Positions 18,051 through 26,244 of a stretch of 64,000 nucleotides of DNA are shown piece by piece. The DNA is from Deltaproteobacteria bacterium UBA4427. Its GTDB lineage: Bacteria > Myxococcota_A > UBA9160 > UBA4427. The stretch lies in the NCBI GenBank assembly GCA_002390675.1, contig DGPZ01000195.1:76755-140754 (forward strand), written 5' to 3'. Position 1 is the first letter of the stretch; the number at the start of each line of letters is the position of its first letter. The notes under the pieces were generated by a model that saw only the letters and a list, made by a program, of their open reading frames with translations, did no database searches and was not told the origin of the DNA. A program made the translations under genes and the position numbers.

Positions 18051-18084
18051 AAGGGCCGCTTTCTCGCAAGAGAAAGCGGCCCTT
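18051..18084. terminator. Bidirectional hairpin terminator between convergent genes
   Basis: A perfect 15-bp inverted repeat (18051-18065 with 18070-18084) closes on a GCAA tetraloop. On the minus strand it is followed by a run of six T (18042-18047 region), as expected for an intrinsic terminator after the selenoprotein gene; on the plus strand it can also stop transcription from the PEP-CTERM gene. A weaker inverted repeat, GACGGGC with GCCCGTC, lies just upstream at about 17988-18041. Confidence 0.85.
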
Positions 18085-18175
18085 TCGCGTTTGGGGCTTC
18101 GGGCAGTCCGGGGCGCTGCCACGGGAGTTCCGGGGCTGCTCAGGAATTTTGGTTTTGGGCGGGGGCGAGGGCGAA

Positions 18176-18703
18176 CTAACGCAGCTGTTCGAGGATCGCG
18201 TCCAATGCCGCGTCTGCCCATGAATCCAGGGTTGCGCCGGGTGTGCCGCCGATCGGGTGCGGGACGATGATTCGGCGCGCATCAGGAAAGAGTAGCTCCC
18301 TCGCCATCTGATCTGCGAGATCGCGAAAGGCTTCGCTCGCGACGACGACGGTGGCTACGCCTCGGGCTTCAAGGGATTTGGTGTCGTGGAGACTCCACGA
18401 CGTGCAGCTCCCTCAATCCGCGGTACCCGTAAGGACGACCTCGACTTCTTTGGCGAGGCGATCGATTAGCTCGGTCTCACAGGGCGTGGCGGCGGTCTGC
18501 TTGCGGAAGCAGCCAACGTAAATTCCATCCGTCTTCTTGGCGAGCTCTACGCCCATCCTGCCTAATAGGTGATCCGCGCCTGCCTTCCCGTTGTCGAGGA
18601 CGCCAATACGAAGACCTACGAGCTCTTTGATAGAGGTTCGCGGCGTGCATTCGAGGAGTGCGTCCGTATGTCCCTCGGGAGAGTAGATCAAGGTTGACGA
18701 CAT
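18176..18703 (-). CDS. UGSC-family selenoprotein (in-frame TGA read as selenocysteine)
   Basis: The frame starts at ATG 18703 and meets a TGA at 18415-18413, codon 97, then continues without interruption to TAG at 18178-18176. Reading TGA as selenocysteine gives a 175-residue protein with the motif TAD-U-GSC-TSWSLHD. The N-terminal half has LRIGVLDNGKAGADHLLGRM and the C-terminal half a Rossmann-like VATVVVASEAF and IIVPHPIGG. These match the UGSC (seleno)protein family, known from environmental selenoproteomes and of unknown function. A SECIS-like hairpin follows the TGA. The gene is 68 bases after its partner gene and before a strong terminator. Conceptual annotation as two proteins would be wrong. 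Confidence 0.9.
18372..18413 (-). promoter_or_regulatory. Bacterial SECIS-like hairpin of the first UGSC gene
   Basis: Starting 11 nt after the UGA, an 8-bp perfect stem (18401-18394 with 18390-18383) closes on the loop GUC, so the apical loop contains GU as in E. coli fdhF SECIS. A second 5-bp helix, AGGGA at 18413-18409 with UCCCU at 18376-18372, clamps the base. The distance of the apical loop from the UGA, about 19 nt, fits SelB-dependent recoding. The stem has no bulged U, unlike fdhF. Confidence 0.75.
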
Positions 18704-18771
18704 GCTTTGGTCTCTTTCTTCGCCCACGCGCCGGGTGCCGATGCCCGGGACGGGGAGGATGTAGCGCCCTG

Positions 18772-19893
18772 TTAGGGCTCTAGGGGCAGAGTGGCGCTTT
18801 CGGTCATGCCCCAGCTCGGCATTACGCAAGAGTGTTTTCCAGCACCGCCTACAACCATCACTTTGATGAGGTCGCGATCGCGCATGATCGGCTTCATGCC
18901 GTCATCCGGGAGCGCATCTTCCCATTCAGCGTATTGAGTGACTTCGAAGGCGCGCCGGAATCGCGACATGGGAAGCCGCGCGTGTTCGAAGAGAAAATCC
19001 TGCACGTCTTTTCGTGAAAAGCCGCCGGCTGCGATTGCCTCGGCGTGCTCGGGGCCGAGAAAGACGAACCATTCGGCACTCGAGACCGGAGCATTATTCG
19101 AGCCAAGGGTCAGCATCGTGCTCGCGATTTGCTCGAGCGTATGAATCGGCGAGCGAACATCGTGATCCTGGACGTTATGCGGATTCTCACCGCAAGCGAC
19201 GGTGACAGCGCTCGGCGCTCGAAGGCCAAGGCTTTCCGGATAGCTTTCCCAGGGGCTCTCGGCGCAATTCTCGGCGGCGCAGTAGCTGTATTTCGAGGGC
19301 TGTCCTTGAGTGGCGGCATCGCCGGCTCCTGGGCGCGCGCCCGCGATGTTCATGAGGACGAGTCTAAGCGCTCGGCCGACGGAGGCATTCGCGCGACAGC
19401 CGGGGCCGAAGGCGCCTAGCCCGGCATTGAAGCCGAGCTCGTCCGTCGCGGCGCCATGAACCAGGATGAGCGGAGCCACCGGATGAGTCGTCGCGTTGAT
19501 GCCGCGAAGATTGATTTCCGGGAAGGCGAGTCCGCGGACGGCGGTCGTGAGAACTGGGAGCATGTTGGGGCGACAGCCAGCCATTACGGCGTTGACTGCG
19601 AGGAGTCGTCGCGTGACGAGTCCGCCGCGGGGCGGCAGGACTGCGACGACTGCATCAGGATCAATCTGCCGGGGCAGTTTTTCGAGGAAGGCTTCGACCC
19701 GAGCCTCGGTCGGAGGCACGAGGGGAAGGCCGTCCCCCCAGCCCCGTGTGTCGGCGAGATCCATCCACGCCTCGAAATCACCTTCGGGAATTTTAACGTC
19801 CGGCGAGACCCGCGCCGATTCGAAGGATTCGAGAGTCGCACCCGGGAGGGCGCAAACGTCGTCCTCACATTCGATTTCGACCGAATCGGCCAT
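18772..19893 (-). CDS. UGSC-partner protein, copy 1 (GWGDGLPLVPPT family)
   Basis: The 373-residue protein has an N-terminal motif GWGDGLPLVPPTEARVEAFL, then LAVNAVMAGCRP, FGPGCRANASVGRALRLV, a conserved Cys in YSYCAAENC, and a C-terminal VMVVGGAGKHS. It is paralogous to the protein at 40928, and both sit directly before a UGSC selenoprotein. I know the family only as an uncharacterised neighbour of UGSC genes, without a described activity. ATG 19893 has AAGGAG 6 nt upstream and is preferred over the ATG nine codons earlier. No signal peptide or membrane helix is visible, so it is probably cytoplasmic. It may form a complex with, or supply substrate to, the selenoprotein. Confidence 0.85.
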   Translation of the reverse strand: MADSVEIECEDDVCALPGATLESFESARVSPDVKIPEGDFEAWMDLADTRGWGDGLPLVPPTEARVEAFLEKLPRQIDPDAVVAVLPPRGGLVTRRLLAVNAVMAGCRPNMLPVLTTAVRGLAFPEINLRGINATTHPVAPLILVHGAATDELGFNAGLGAFGPGCRANASVGRALRLVLMNIAGARPGAGDAATQGQPSKYSYCAAENCAESPWESYPESLGLRAPSAVTVACGENPHNVQDHDVRSPIHTLEQIASTMLTLGSNNAPVSSAEWFVFLGPEHAEAIAAGGFSRKDVQDFLFEHARLPMSRFRRAFEVTQYAEWEDALPDDGMKPIMRDRDLIKVMVVGGAGKHSCVMPSWGMTESATLPLEP

Positions 19894-20017
19894 GCCATCT
19901 CCTTGGTCGACTATGTGCATGCGGACCGACGTGCATGCACGTCGGCGCGACTGCCTAACATTTTACAACTGTGCGTCCTCAGTTGAGGCATCGCCCCTAG
20001 AAAAGAGGAGAGAAATC

Positions 20018-21223
20018 TCAGTCGAGTGTGCGGAACGCGTTCGTGTGGGTGTCCTTCGGAAACTCGTCGGGCGCGAGCGGCACGCTCAGTTCGTCCCAAG
20101 TCGGTCCGCACTTGTCCGAGATTGGCTTGAGGGCTTCGAGATCGAAGTCATAGAGCTTGGCGGCATTTAGCCCGAGCATCGCTCGCGTATCGTCCTCGCC
20201 GCAGGTGTTGAACGTGTGCCGCAACGCCAAGCGCGTATCGGGGTAGGTGCCTTCGTAGTGGGGATAATCGCTGCCCCAGAGAATACGCTCTGTGCCGATC
20301 ACGTCGCGATCCTTGAGCTCCGGCGGGGACGCCGAACTCGCGCCGTAGTAGCAGTTCTGCTTTGCGTAGAAGCTCGGCGGCTCGGGCGTCGTGACACCCT
20401 CAGCGAATTGGAACTCGCCGACCGCGCCTGAAGAGATGCGCTTCCAGGCCATGTCGAGGCGCTGCAGGGTTTCCGGTACCCAGGCGCACCCGGACTCGGT
20501 GATGATGTACTTGAGCTTCGGGAAGCGGTGGAAGACGCCGGACAGAAGTAACTGGCTATAGCTTCGGGTTGAGAAGAAGCCGGTTTCGATCAGCCGAATC
20601 GGAAGGGAGACGGGAAGGCGTCCGTAGTCTGGGGAGCCTGTGCCGCCGTGGTGATTCACGACGAGGCCCGTCTCTTCGAGAAGCGCCCACATAGGGTCGT
20701 AGTCCGGGTGATAGAGCGGCTTGATGTAGCCCGTGCAGTCGTCGGGAACGTGCGGGAGCAGGACACCGCCGCGCAAGTTGTTCTTGGCGATCCACTCGAT
20801 GTCTTTAATCGCTTCGTCGATGTCGTTCAGATAGACGAGGCCGATGCCGGCGCGCTGGGCTGGAAATTCGCCGCACCATTCGCTGAGCCATCTGTTATGC
20901 GCGCGAATACCTTCGAGGCGCATCAAATAGTCTTCGGGGCGAGGGTTGCCGCAGATGAGCACGCTCGAGCGGAAGAAGGGCGGAACAGTATTCGGAAAGA
21001 CGATCTCGCCGACGACGCCTTCTGTCTGCATGTCGCTCATGCGCTCGGCATCGTCCCAGTTCTTGTGCTTCTTGGATCCGATGTGCTTCTTCTGCGGGTT
21101 CTTGTACGAACCTCGCCACTCGTCGAAGAGCGCCTGGTGTTTGGTGTCGAGGTATTCGCGGTAGCCCGCGACGGAGTTGCCGGCGTGGGTGTCGGAGGAA
21201 ATGACGATGATCGGATCGCTCAT
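20018..21223 (-). CDS. Amidohydrolase-family (Amidohydro_2) metal-dependent hydrolase
   Basis: From ATG 21223 (AAAGG upstream) the product is 401 residues. It has the TIM-barrel amidohydrolase features ISSDTHAG near the start, NHHGGTGSPDYG, a metal-type TESGCAWVPE and GSDYPHYEGTYP with the C-terminal Asp. The first motif is D-T-H rather than H-x-H, as in several members of the amidohydrolase 2 (ACMSD-like) group. Relatives decarboxylate or hydrolyse aromatic acids or related compounds. It is 124 bases upstream of the UGSC partner gene on the same strand, so it may be the first gene of that operon. A second, more divergent member is at 52140. Confidence 0.87.
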   Translation of the reverse strand: MSDPIIVISSDTHAGNSVAGYREYLDTKHQALFDEWRGSYKNPQKKHIGSKKHKNWDDAERMSDMQTEGVVGEIVFPNTVPPFFRSSVLICGNPRPEDYLMRLEGIRAHNRWLSEWCGEFPAQRAGIGLVYLNDIDEAIKDIEWIAKNNLRGGVLLPHVPDDCTGYIKPLYHPDYDPMWALLEETGLVVNHHGGTGSPDYGRLPVSLPIRLIETGFFSTRSYSQLLLSGVFHRFPKLKYIITESGCAWVPETLQRLDMAWKRISSGAVGEFQFAEGVTTPEPPSFYAKQNCYYGASSASPPELKDRDVIGTERILWGSDYPHYEGTYPDTRLALRHTFNTCGEDDTRAMLGLNAAKLYDFDLEALKPISDKCGPTWDELSVPLAPDEFPKDTHTNAFRTLD

Positions 21224-21424
21224 GAAATGCCTTTCGTTTCGTATGGAGGCGCTTGCGGGTGAGTTCGAAGAGTTCCTTCGAATGATGGCGGGTGCTCTCG
21301 GATGCACCCGACACACCGGCGTTTGGGATGGCCCTGCCGGGGCTGATCCGCAATCGGCTCGGCCGATTGTGTCAAATTCAGAGCATTTAGTCAGCTCCAA
21401 TCATGTCATTCGCAGGAGAGAAAA

Positions 21425-21985
21425 ATGCGCCATTTGGAGTCCTTCGCGAAGCGATTCTCTAGGCTGGCGCGATCGCTCTGGGCCAGCGAACCTACGCTCC
21501 AGCTGACCCTCTTCTCAATCCCAAAAGGACCCGACAAAATGGCCACTTTCGCCGAAGTACCTTGGATCGCAAAGCACATCGAGCTCTATCGCACAGACCC
21601 GGAGAAGGCGCATATGTGGGATTCGGCGGAGGCCGGGGGCGAGGGAATGCTGCCCACGCTTCTGATCACGACGACTGGACGAAAGAGTGGCGAGCCAAGG
21701 TCGATTCCATTGATCTACAAAGCGATCGACGGCAATTACGTGATCATCGCCTCGAAGGGGGGCATGCCGAACCACCCGATCTGGTTCCTAAACCTCGAAG
21801 CGAATCCCGCTTGCGAATTGATGGTTGGGGCGAAGCCCGTCTCTGCTCGTGCGCGGATCGCCGAGGGCGACGAGCGCGAACGACTTTGGGCAGAACTCCA
21901 AGAAATCTATCCGCCCTACGCGGCTTACAAGGTGAGCGCGGGGGATCGGGTGATTCCCGTCGTGGTCCTCGAGCCTGTCGAATAG
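21425..21985 (+). CDS. Deazaflavin (F420)-dependent nitroreductase/quinone reductase-like protein
   Basis: The core LLITTTGRKSGEPRSIPL, YVIIASKGGMPNHPIW and FLNLEANPACEL matches the DDN/Rv3547-type split-barrel family, whose members use F420H2 for reductions such as quinone or nitro reduction. Two starts are possible: ATG 21425 with AGGAG 8 nt upstream, or ATG 21539 with AAAGGA about 9 nt upstream. The second gives 148 residues, the usual family size; the first adds 38 residues of no recognised family. It is divergent from the amidohydrolase gene across 200 bases. Confidence 0.87.
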   Translation: MRHLESFAKRFSRLARSLWASEPTLQLTLFSIPKGPDKMATFAEVPWIAKHIELYRTDPEKAHMWDSAEAGGEGMLPTLLITTTGRKSGEPRSIPLIYKAIDGNYVIIASKGGMPNHPIWFLNLEANPACELMVGAKPVSARARIAEGDERERLWAELQEIYPPYAAYKVSAGDRVIPVVVLEPVE

Positions 21986-22039
21986 CAGCCTAACAGGTAC
22001 GCGGTTGCCGAGCACCACGCTCGTACCGTCCCTTTACTG

Positions 22040-22966
22040 CTAAGAGAACGCGTCGGACGCGGCTGTGAGTCCGAGAAATGCAACCGTGTCTTCGATTGCA
22101 TTTCCGGCATCGCAGCCCGCGACGCGCCTGAAATTTCGTGCGCCTTCGGACGGAGGACATGCGTCGCGCGCGTGCTGGACGCCGAGGTTGTCCCATATAA
22201 CCAAGTCGCCCACTTCCCATTGGTGGACGTATTCGTTCTCAGGGACATACAAATATTCGTCGAAGATTCTCGTGAGCATCGCCCGACTTTTCGGATCGCC
22301 GCGCTCTTCGTCCGAGAGTTCCATGATGCGTTCTGTCTGTTGCAGCGTACACACAAGAGTCTTGTAGTCGCGGCGCTTCGGGTGTGAGCGAACCATTGGC
22401 CAGATGTGGCTTTGCGTTGGCGCCGCCGGATCCGTTCGGCCTTCGAAGGCCGGGCGAGCGTCGGGTTTCATGGCGGCCAGATCATGGGCGCAAAAGATCG
22501 TGTAGGCCTCGATCTGGGCCCTGAGTGCCCGCGGCATTATTTTGAGAGGCCGCGCGTTGTCATAGAAACGCGTCGTCGTTCCATTCTGTGGGACGTCGAC
22601 AGCGAAGAGCGAAATCACGTCTGCCGGAAAGGGCGTGTAGGTGTAGTCCATATGCGGCGTGAGAGGGCCCTCGCGGTAGCCCTCGGTCATGCTGTCGACC
22701 CCGTGGCCATCTTGATTAGACACGAAGGAATGCTGATCCCCGGGGAGGCGCTCTTCGATCACCTTCGCAAAACCCTCGACGAATGCGACCTGGGCTTCCG
22801 TGGTGAGTGCATTTTGATCCCCGAAGACGAGGATCGGATGTTGTTGCCACGCAGCCTCGATCTGTGTGTCGACTTGCTTCTCGAGGCTGCCCGCCAGCTC
22901 TGAGGCCAGATCAATGCCATGTATTCGAGCGGCGATGCCGTTCGTGAGGGGCTCTATCTCGATCAT
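22040..22966 (-). CDS. TauD/TfdA-family dioxygenase
   Basis: The 308-residue protein has His105 and Asp107 in TPHMDYTY, the distal His265 in WDNLGVQHARD and Arg280-281 (NFRRVAG), the Fe(II)/2-oxoglutarate site of the family. The N-terminal IHGIDLASEL is typical. It follows the Rieske gene by 25 bases on the same strand, so the two are likely cotranscribed and may act on successive steps. The substrate is unknown. The two other members in the window differ strongly in sequence. Confidence 0.87.
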   Translation of the reverse strand: MIEIEPLTNGIAARIHGIDLASELAGSLEKQVDTQIEAAWQQHPILVFGDQNALTTEAQVAFVEGFAKVIEERLPGDQHSFVSNQDGHGVDSMTEGYREGPLTPHMDYTYTPFPADVISLFAVDVPQNGTTTRFYDNARPLKIMPRALRAQIEAYTIFCAHDLAAMKPDARPAFEGRTDPAAPTQSHIWPMVRSHPKRRDYKTLVCTLQQTERIMELSDEERGDPKSRAMLTRIFDEYLYVPENEYVHQWEVGDLVIWDNLGVQHARDACPPSEGARNFRRVAGCDAGNAIEDTVAFLGLTAASDAFS

Positions 22967-22991
22967 TCCGTTTCCCTCTCACTCGACCCTG

Positions 22992-24329
22992 TTAGGCAGG
23001 TCCGCCAGTTATTTCGCTGGGCTCGATTCCTAAGTAGTGCTCGAGATTTCTGTGAGTATTCACGACACGCGCTTCTTCGCAGGACAAGCTGATATGTGTG
23101 AGGCCCGGCTGGTTTACGCCGCGCTGCGCATTTTTAAGAATATCGACGTCCTGGTTGAGCACGAAGCCAAAGCCAGCTTGATCCGCAGGCATATCGAGAT
23201 CGAAGGGTCTCGCCCTCGGAACATCTTTGATCTCTCTCTCGAAACTCATCCCGATCAACTCCGAAGTGTCAGCGGTCGCGCCGGGGCGTGCGGATAACAC
23301 TTGGAGTAGGTCTGCGGAGATGAGGACCGTGAGGTTCGGGAAGATGTTGTATTGATGGAGGAGCAACATCTCATGATTGCTAAAGCCCGAGAGATCGATT
23401 CCCTTCTCATCCTTTTGGTAGGCGCGAATTCGTTCGCCGATCACGTCGACCATGGTCTCGCCTTCGGCGGGCATAGGCGCCGGGCAACTTTCCGTAATCC
23501 CCATTCTCTCACCCTGGGTGACGATGAACGAGTCCCAGATCAGTTGATTGTCACTCTTAATGAGACGTGGGCTGGCAACGCCGTAGAGCTGTCGAGAGAC
23601 GCCGGTACGGCCCCATATTTCCTGCCCGGAGTTGATGTCATCAATCGATCCGAGCATTTCGCGATGCAAGGTCTGGACGTGGTAGGTCTCAGAAAAACTG
23701 TCGGCGACGAGTTTCCAATTGGCCGGCATCTCAGTTCGAATCTTTGCATAACAACGAAAGTCATCGACTTTGAGAGCCTTTGCATCTTGCGGAACCACCT
23801 CTAGGAACTCGGAGAGGGTCATCGCTTCGGGATCGAGGTTCACGAAAACGATCGGTCCCCAGGTGTCGACTTGGACGGGGGTGAGGCCGAGCTCGGATTT
23901 GTCGACGTTCTCGCCAAGGCCCTTATGTGAGGGCATCCCTGTGAGCTGACCCCGTAAATCGTACATCCAGCCGTGATAGGGACATCGGAGATGTTTGAGT
24001 CCCTGAGCCGACCCGCTGCAGAGAGCGATTCCGCGGTGTTTGCAGGCGTTTTGGAACGCGCGTAGCTCTCCGTCGCGGCCCCGGACGACGAGCACTGAGT
24101 AGCGGCCTATCCGCACTTCGTAGAGATCGCCGGGCGCAGCGACATGGTCGATACTGCACGCGACGATCCACGCTTTCTGCCACACATGCTCGTGTTCGCG
24201 TTCGGCGAAGGCTTCGCTGCGATAGCGGTCCGCGGGAATTCGAAAGGGGGTTCCCTGTGAATTTCCGACTGAGCTAATTGCGGTTCCGAGAAGATCTTCC
24301 CGGGTACCACCGACATCGGCCAGGCTCAT
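22992..24329 (-). CDS. Rieske non-heme iron ring-hydroxylating dioxygenase, alpha subunit
   Basis: The 445-residue protein binds a Rieske [2Fe-2S] cluster through Cys96-x-His98 (NACKHRG) and Cys116-x2-His119 (RCPYHGWMYDLRG). The catalytic domain has NWKLVADSFSETYHVQTLH, supplying the His-His iron ligands. Such oxygenases hydroxylate aromatic rings or demethylate with O2 and electrons from a reductase, which is not encoded next door. No beta-subunit gene is visible, so it may be homo-oligomeric. The gene is 63 bases after an SDR and 25 bases before a TauD gene. Confidence 0.93.
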   Translation of the reverse strand: MSLADVGGTREDLLGTAISSVGNSQGTPFRIPADRYRSEAFAEREHEHVWQKAWIVACSIDHVAAPGDLYEVRIGRYSVLVVRGRDGELRAFQNACKHRGIALCSGSAQGLKHLRCPYHGWMYDLRGQLTGMPSHKGLGENVDKSELGLTPVQVDTWGPIVFVNLDPEAMTLSEFLEVVPQDAKALKVDDFRCYAKIRTEMPANWKLVADSFSETYHVQTLHREMLGSIDDINSGQEIWGRTGVSRQLYGVASPRLIKSDNQLIWDSFIVTQGERMGITESCPAPMPAEGETMVDVIGERIRAYQKDEKGIDLSGFSNHEMLLLHQYNIFPNLTVLISADLLQVLSARPGATADTSELIGMSFEREIKDVPRARPFDLDMPADQAGFGFVLNQDVDILKNAQRGVNQPGLTHISLSCEEARVVNTHRNLEHYLGIEPSEITGGPA

Positions 24330-24392
24330 GGCATTTCCTTTGCTGCTTGGGGCTGGATTTTGTTAGGGGGTCGCGTGTGGGCGAGCCCAGCC

Positions 24393-25139
24393 TTAGGTCG
24401 TGACGTTGCCGCCATTCAGCTGCAGCGTTTGGCCAGTCATCCACTTGGCTTCATCTGAGGCGAGGTAGACGACAAGGGCCGCGATGTCTTCGGGTTGTCC
24501 GAGTGCACCGACGGGAACTGTCTTCGCCATATGGGCCGTGATTTCGGGCTCGGAATGATTGTCGATGAGGCCGATCGCAATCGTATTCGCAGTGACGCCC
24601 GTCTTTGCGACTTCCATCGCAAGATGGCGCATGAAGGCGATGCCGCCGCCCTTGCCTGCGCCATAGGCGGAGATGCCAAGAGGAATGCCAACTGTTCCAG
24701 CACCGGAGGAAATCGTTATGATTCGCCCCTTGCCGCGGTTGCACATCCCGTCGACAACGGCATGCACGCAGTTCATCACGCCGTAGGTGTTAAGGTCGAT
24801 GAAGGGGCGCCAGTCTGCGGGCTTTGTGTCACGAAATTGTGTCACGCCCATGTCGGGCGGCACGCCTGCGTTATTGACTAAAATATCGAGTGGGCCGAGG
24901 GTCGCTTCGGCACGGGCGATTCCTGCGACAGTCGCTTCATAATCACAGACATCGAAAGCGGCTGTGACGGCTTTGCCGCCGGCCGCCTCGATTGCGGCGA
25001 CGGTTTCTGCTGCACGCTCCTCGCGAAGATCATTGATTGCCACACTCGCACCGAGATCTGCGAGTGCGCGAGCGATTCCTGCTCCAACGCCTTGGCCGGC
25101 GCCCGTAATCAGGGCCGATCGGCCCGTGAGATCGAACAT
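24393..25139 (-). CDS. SDR-family NAD(P)-dependent oxidoreductase
   Basis: A 248-residue classical SDR with ITGAGQGVGAGIA, VNNAGVP, Ser in ISSGAG and the YGAGK catalytic pair. The C-terminus GQTLQLNGGNVTT is typical of the FabG/3-oxoacyl reductase-like subgroup. It probably converts a hydroxyl and ketone pair. It lies 63 bases upstream of the Rieske dioxygenase on the same strand and could process the diol or alcohol product of that enzyme. Specific substrate unknown. Confidence 0.92.
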   Translation of the reverse strand: MFDLTGRSALITGAGQGVGAGIARALADLGASVAINDLREERAAETVAAIEAAGGKAVTAAFDVCDYEATVAGIARAEATLGPLDILVNNAGVPPDMGVTQFRDTKPADWRPFIDLNTYGVMNCVHAVVDGMCNRGKGRIITISSGAGTVGIPLGISAYGAGKGGGIAFMRHLAMEVAKTGVTANTIAIGLIDNHSEPEITAHMAKTVPVGALGQPEDIAALVVYLASDEAKWMTGQTLQLNGGNVTT

Positions 25140-25280
25140 GTCATGCCTCCTAGTCTAGAGTCTAAACGCTAACCAATTGCTCGGGCGTCCGCGTCGGCCA
25201 CGGCAGAGTCCGTTGGGCGATCGCGAACACTCATTTCGACTCGCGTTTGCGCAATGCGGGTGAGGTAAGGAACGGAAACG

Positions 25281-26144
25281 ATGCGAATCGGAATCTCGCT
25301 ACCCGTACGAGAGCTTGCGAATGACCTCGGGGCGATCCGAGAATTTGCGGAGGCCGCGGACGACCTGGGGCTCGCGCATCTCCGCGTGCCGGATCTCGTG
25401 ATGCGGCCAAAGAGTGGCCATTTGCATGAGCCGATGACGTTGCTTTCTTGGGTTGCGGGATTCACGAAACAGATCGAGCTTGTTCCTTCAGTGATTGTCC
25501 TGCCATCGCGTCAGACGCCACTCTTTGCGAAGCAGGCGGCGGAGCTCGACTTGCTCTCCGGTGGGCGTGTTCGAATCGGTGTAGGGGTCGGAGGGAGTCG
25601 TGAGGAATATCAGGTCCAGGGCCACGACTATCATCAGCGAGGCGCACGATGTGATGAACAGATCGACCTCTTACGGGCGCTTTGGACGGAAGAGGCGCCG
25701 ATATTCGAAGGCCGCTTCGATTCCGTCTCGGGTTTCGGTCTCGATCCGCTCCCGATCCAGCGCCCCATTCCGATTTGGGTCGGCGGGGGCTCGGGCTTCA
25801 TGAAGGAGCGCTCGAAGGACGCTTTGCTGCGTCGAATAGGGGAACGCTCGGATGGATGGTTCGCGGTTGTTCCGATTGAATCGACCTTCGCGATGCGAGA
25901 AAAAATTGAAGGCTATGCCCGCGCTATTAATCGCGATCCCGACGTCATTGGGATGGAAGGCGGCTGCGGCATGGCTGGGAAGTCGACGAAAGAGTGGTTG
26001 GGGCGGCTGCGCGATTGGGAATCTGCCGGCGCCTCCCATCTTTGTCTGCGCACCCTGGGCGGGGCGCTTTCCGCTCGCGAACAGCTCGATCTGATGCAGG
26101 ACGCACATAGGACACTGGGTCTCGAAGGGATTCGCTGCACCTGA
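25281..26144 (+). CDS. LLM-class F420-dependent oxidoreductase
   Basis: The 287-residue protein starts MRIGISLPVRELANDLGAIR and shows LSWVAGFTKQIELVPSVIVL, LLSGGRVRIGVGVGGSREEY and PIPIWVGGGS, the signature of LLM F420-dependent enzymes (TIGR03619-like). It likely transfers hydride to or oxidises a small substrate using F420. It is divergent from the SDR gene (141 bases). A hairpin at 26201 separates it from the next SDR, suggesting a separate transcript. It differs clearly from the LLM enzyme at 1349. Confidence 0.9.
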   Translation: MRIGISLPVRELANDLGAIREFAEAADDLGLAHLRVPDLVMRPKSGHLHEPMTLLSWVAGFTKQIELVPSVIVLPSRQTPLFAKQAAELDLLSGGRVRIGVGVGGSREEYQVQGHDYHQRGARCDEQIDLLRALWTEEAPIFEGRFDSVSGFGLDPLPIQRPIPIWVGGGSGFMKERSKDALLRRIGERSDGWFAVVPIESTFAMREKIEGYARAINRDPDVIGMEGGCGMAGKSTKEWLGRLRDWESAGASHLCLRTLGGALSAREQLDLMQDAHRTLGLEGIRCT

Positions 26145-26200
26145 GGGCGAACTTCTGGAGATGGATCCTGCGCGCGCGCGGGTGTATACCTGAAGAACTC

Positions 26201-26225
26201 GGCCGCACGATTTTCTAGTGCGGCC
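26201..26225 (+). terminator. Hairpin terminator after the LLM gene
   Basis: An 8-bp GC-rich stem (26201-26208 with 26218-26225) closes on a 9-nt T-rich loop and is followed by TCTCT. It lies between the LLM stop and the SDR ATG and could end the first transcript. Confidence 0.55.
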
Positions 26226-26244
26226 TCTCTAGGAGGACGGATGA

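Noticed and set aside
18413..18829. The upstream half of the UGSC gene as a complete 138-codon gene
   Set aside because: It ends at the TGA, while GSC and 78 coding codons follow in frame with a SECIS-like hairpin; the start is also better placed at 18703.
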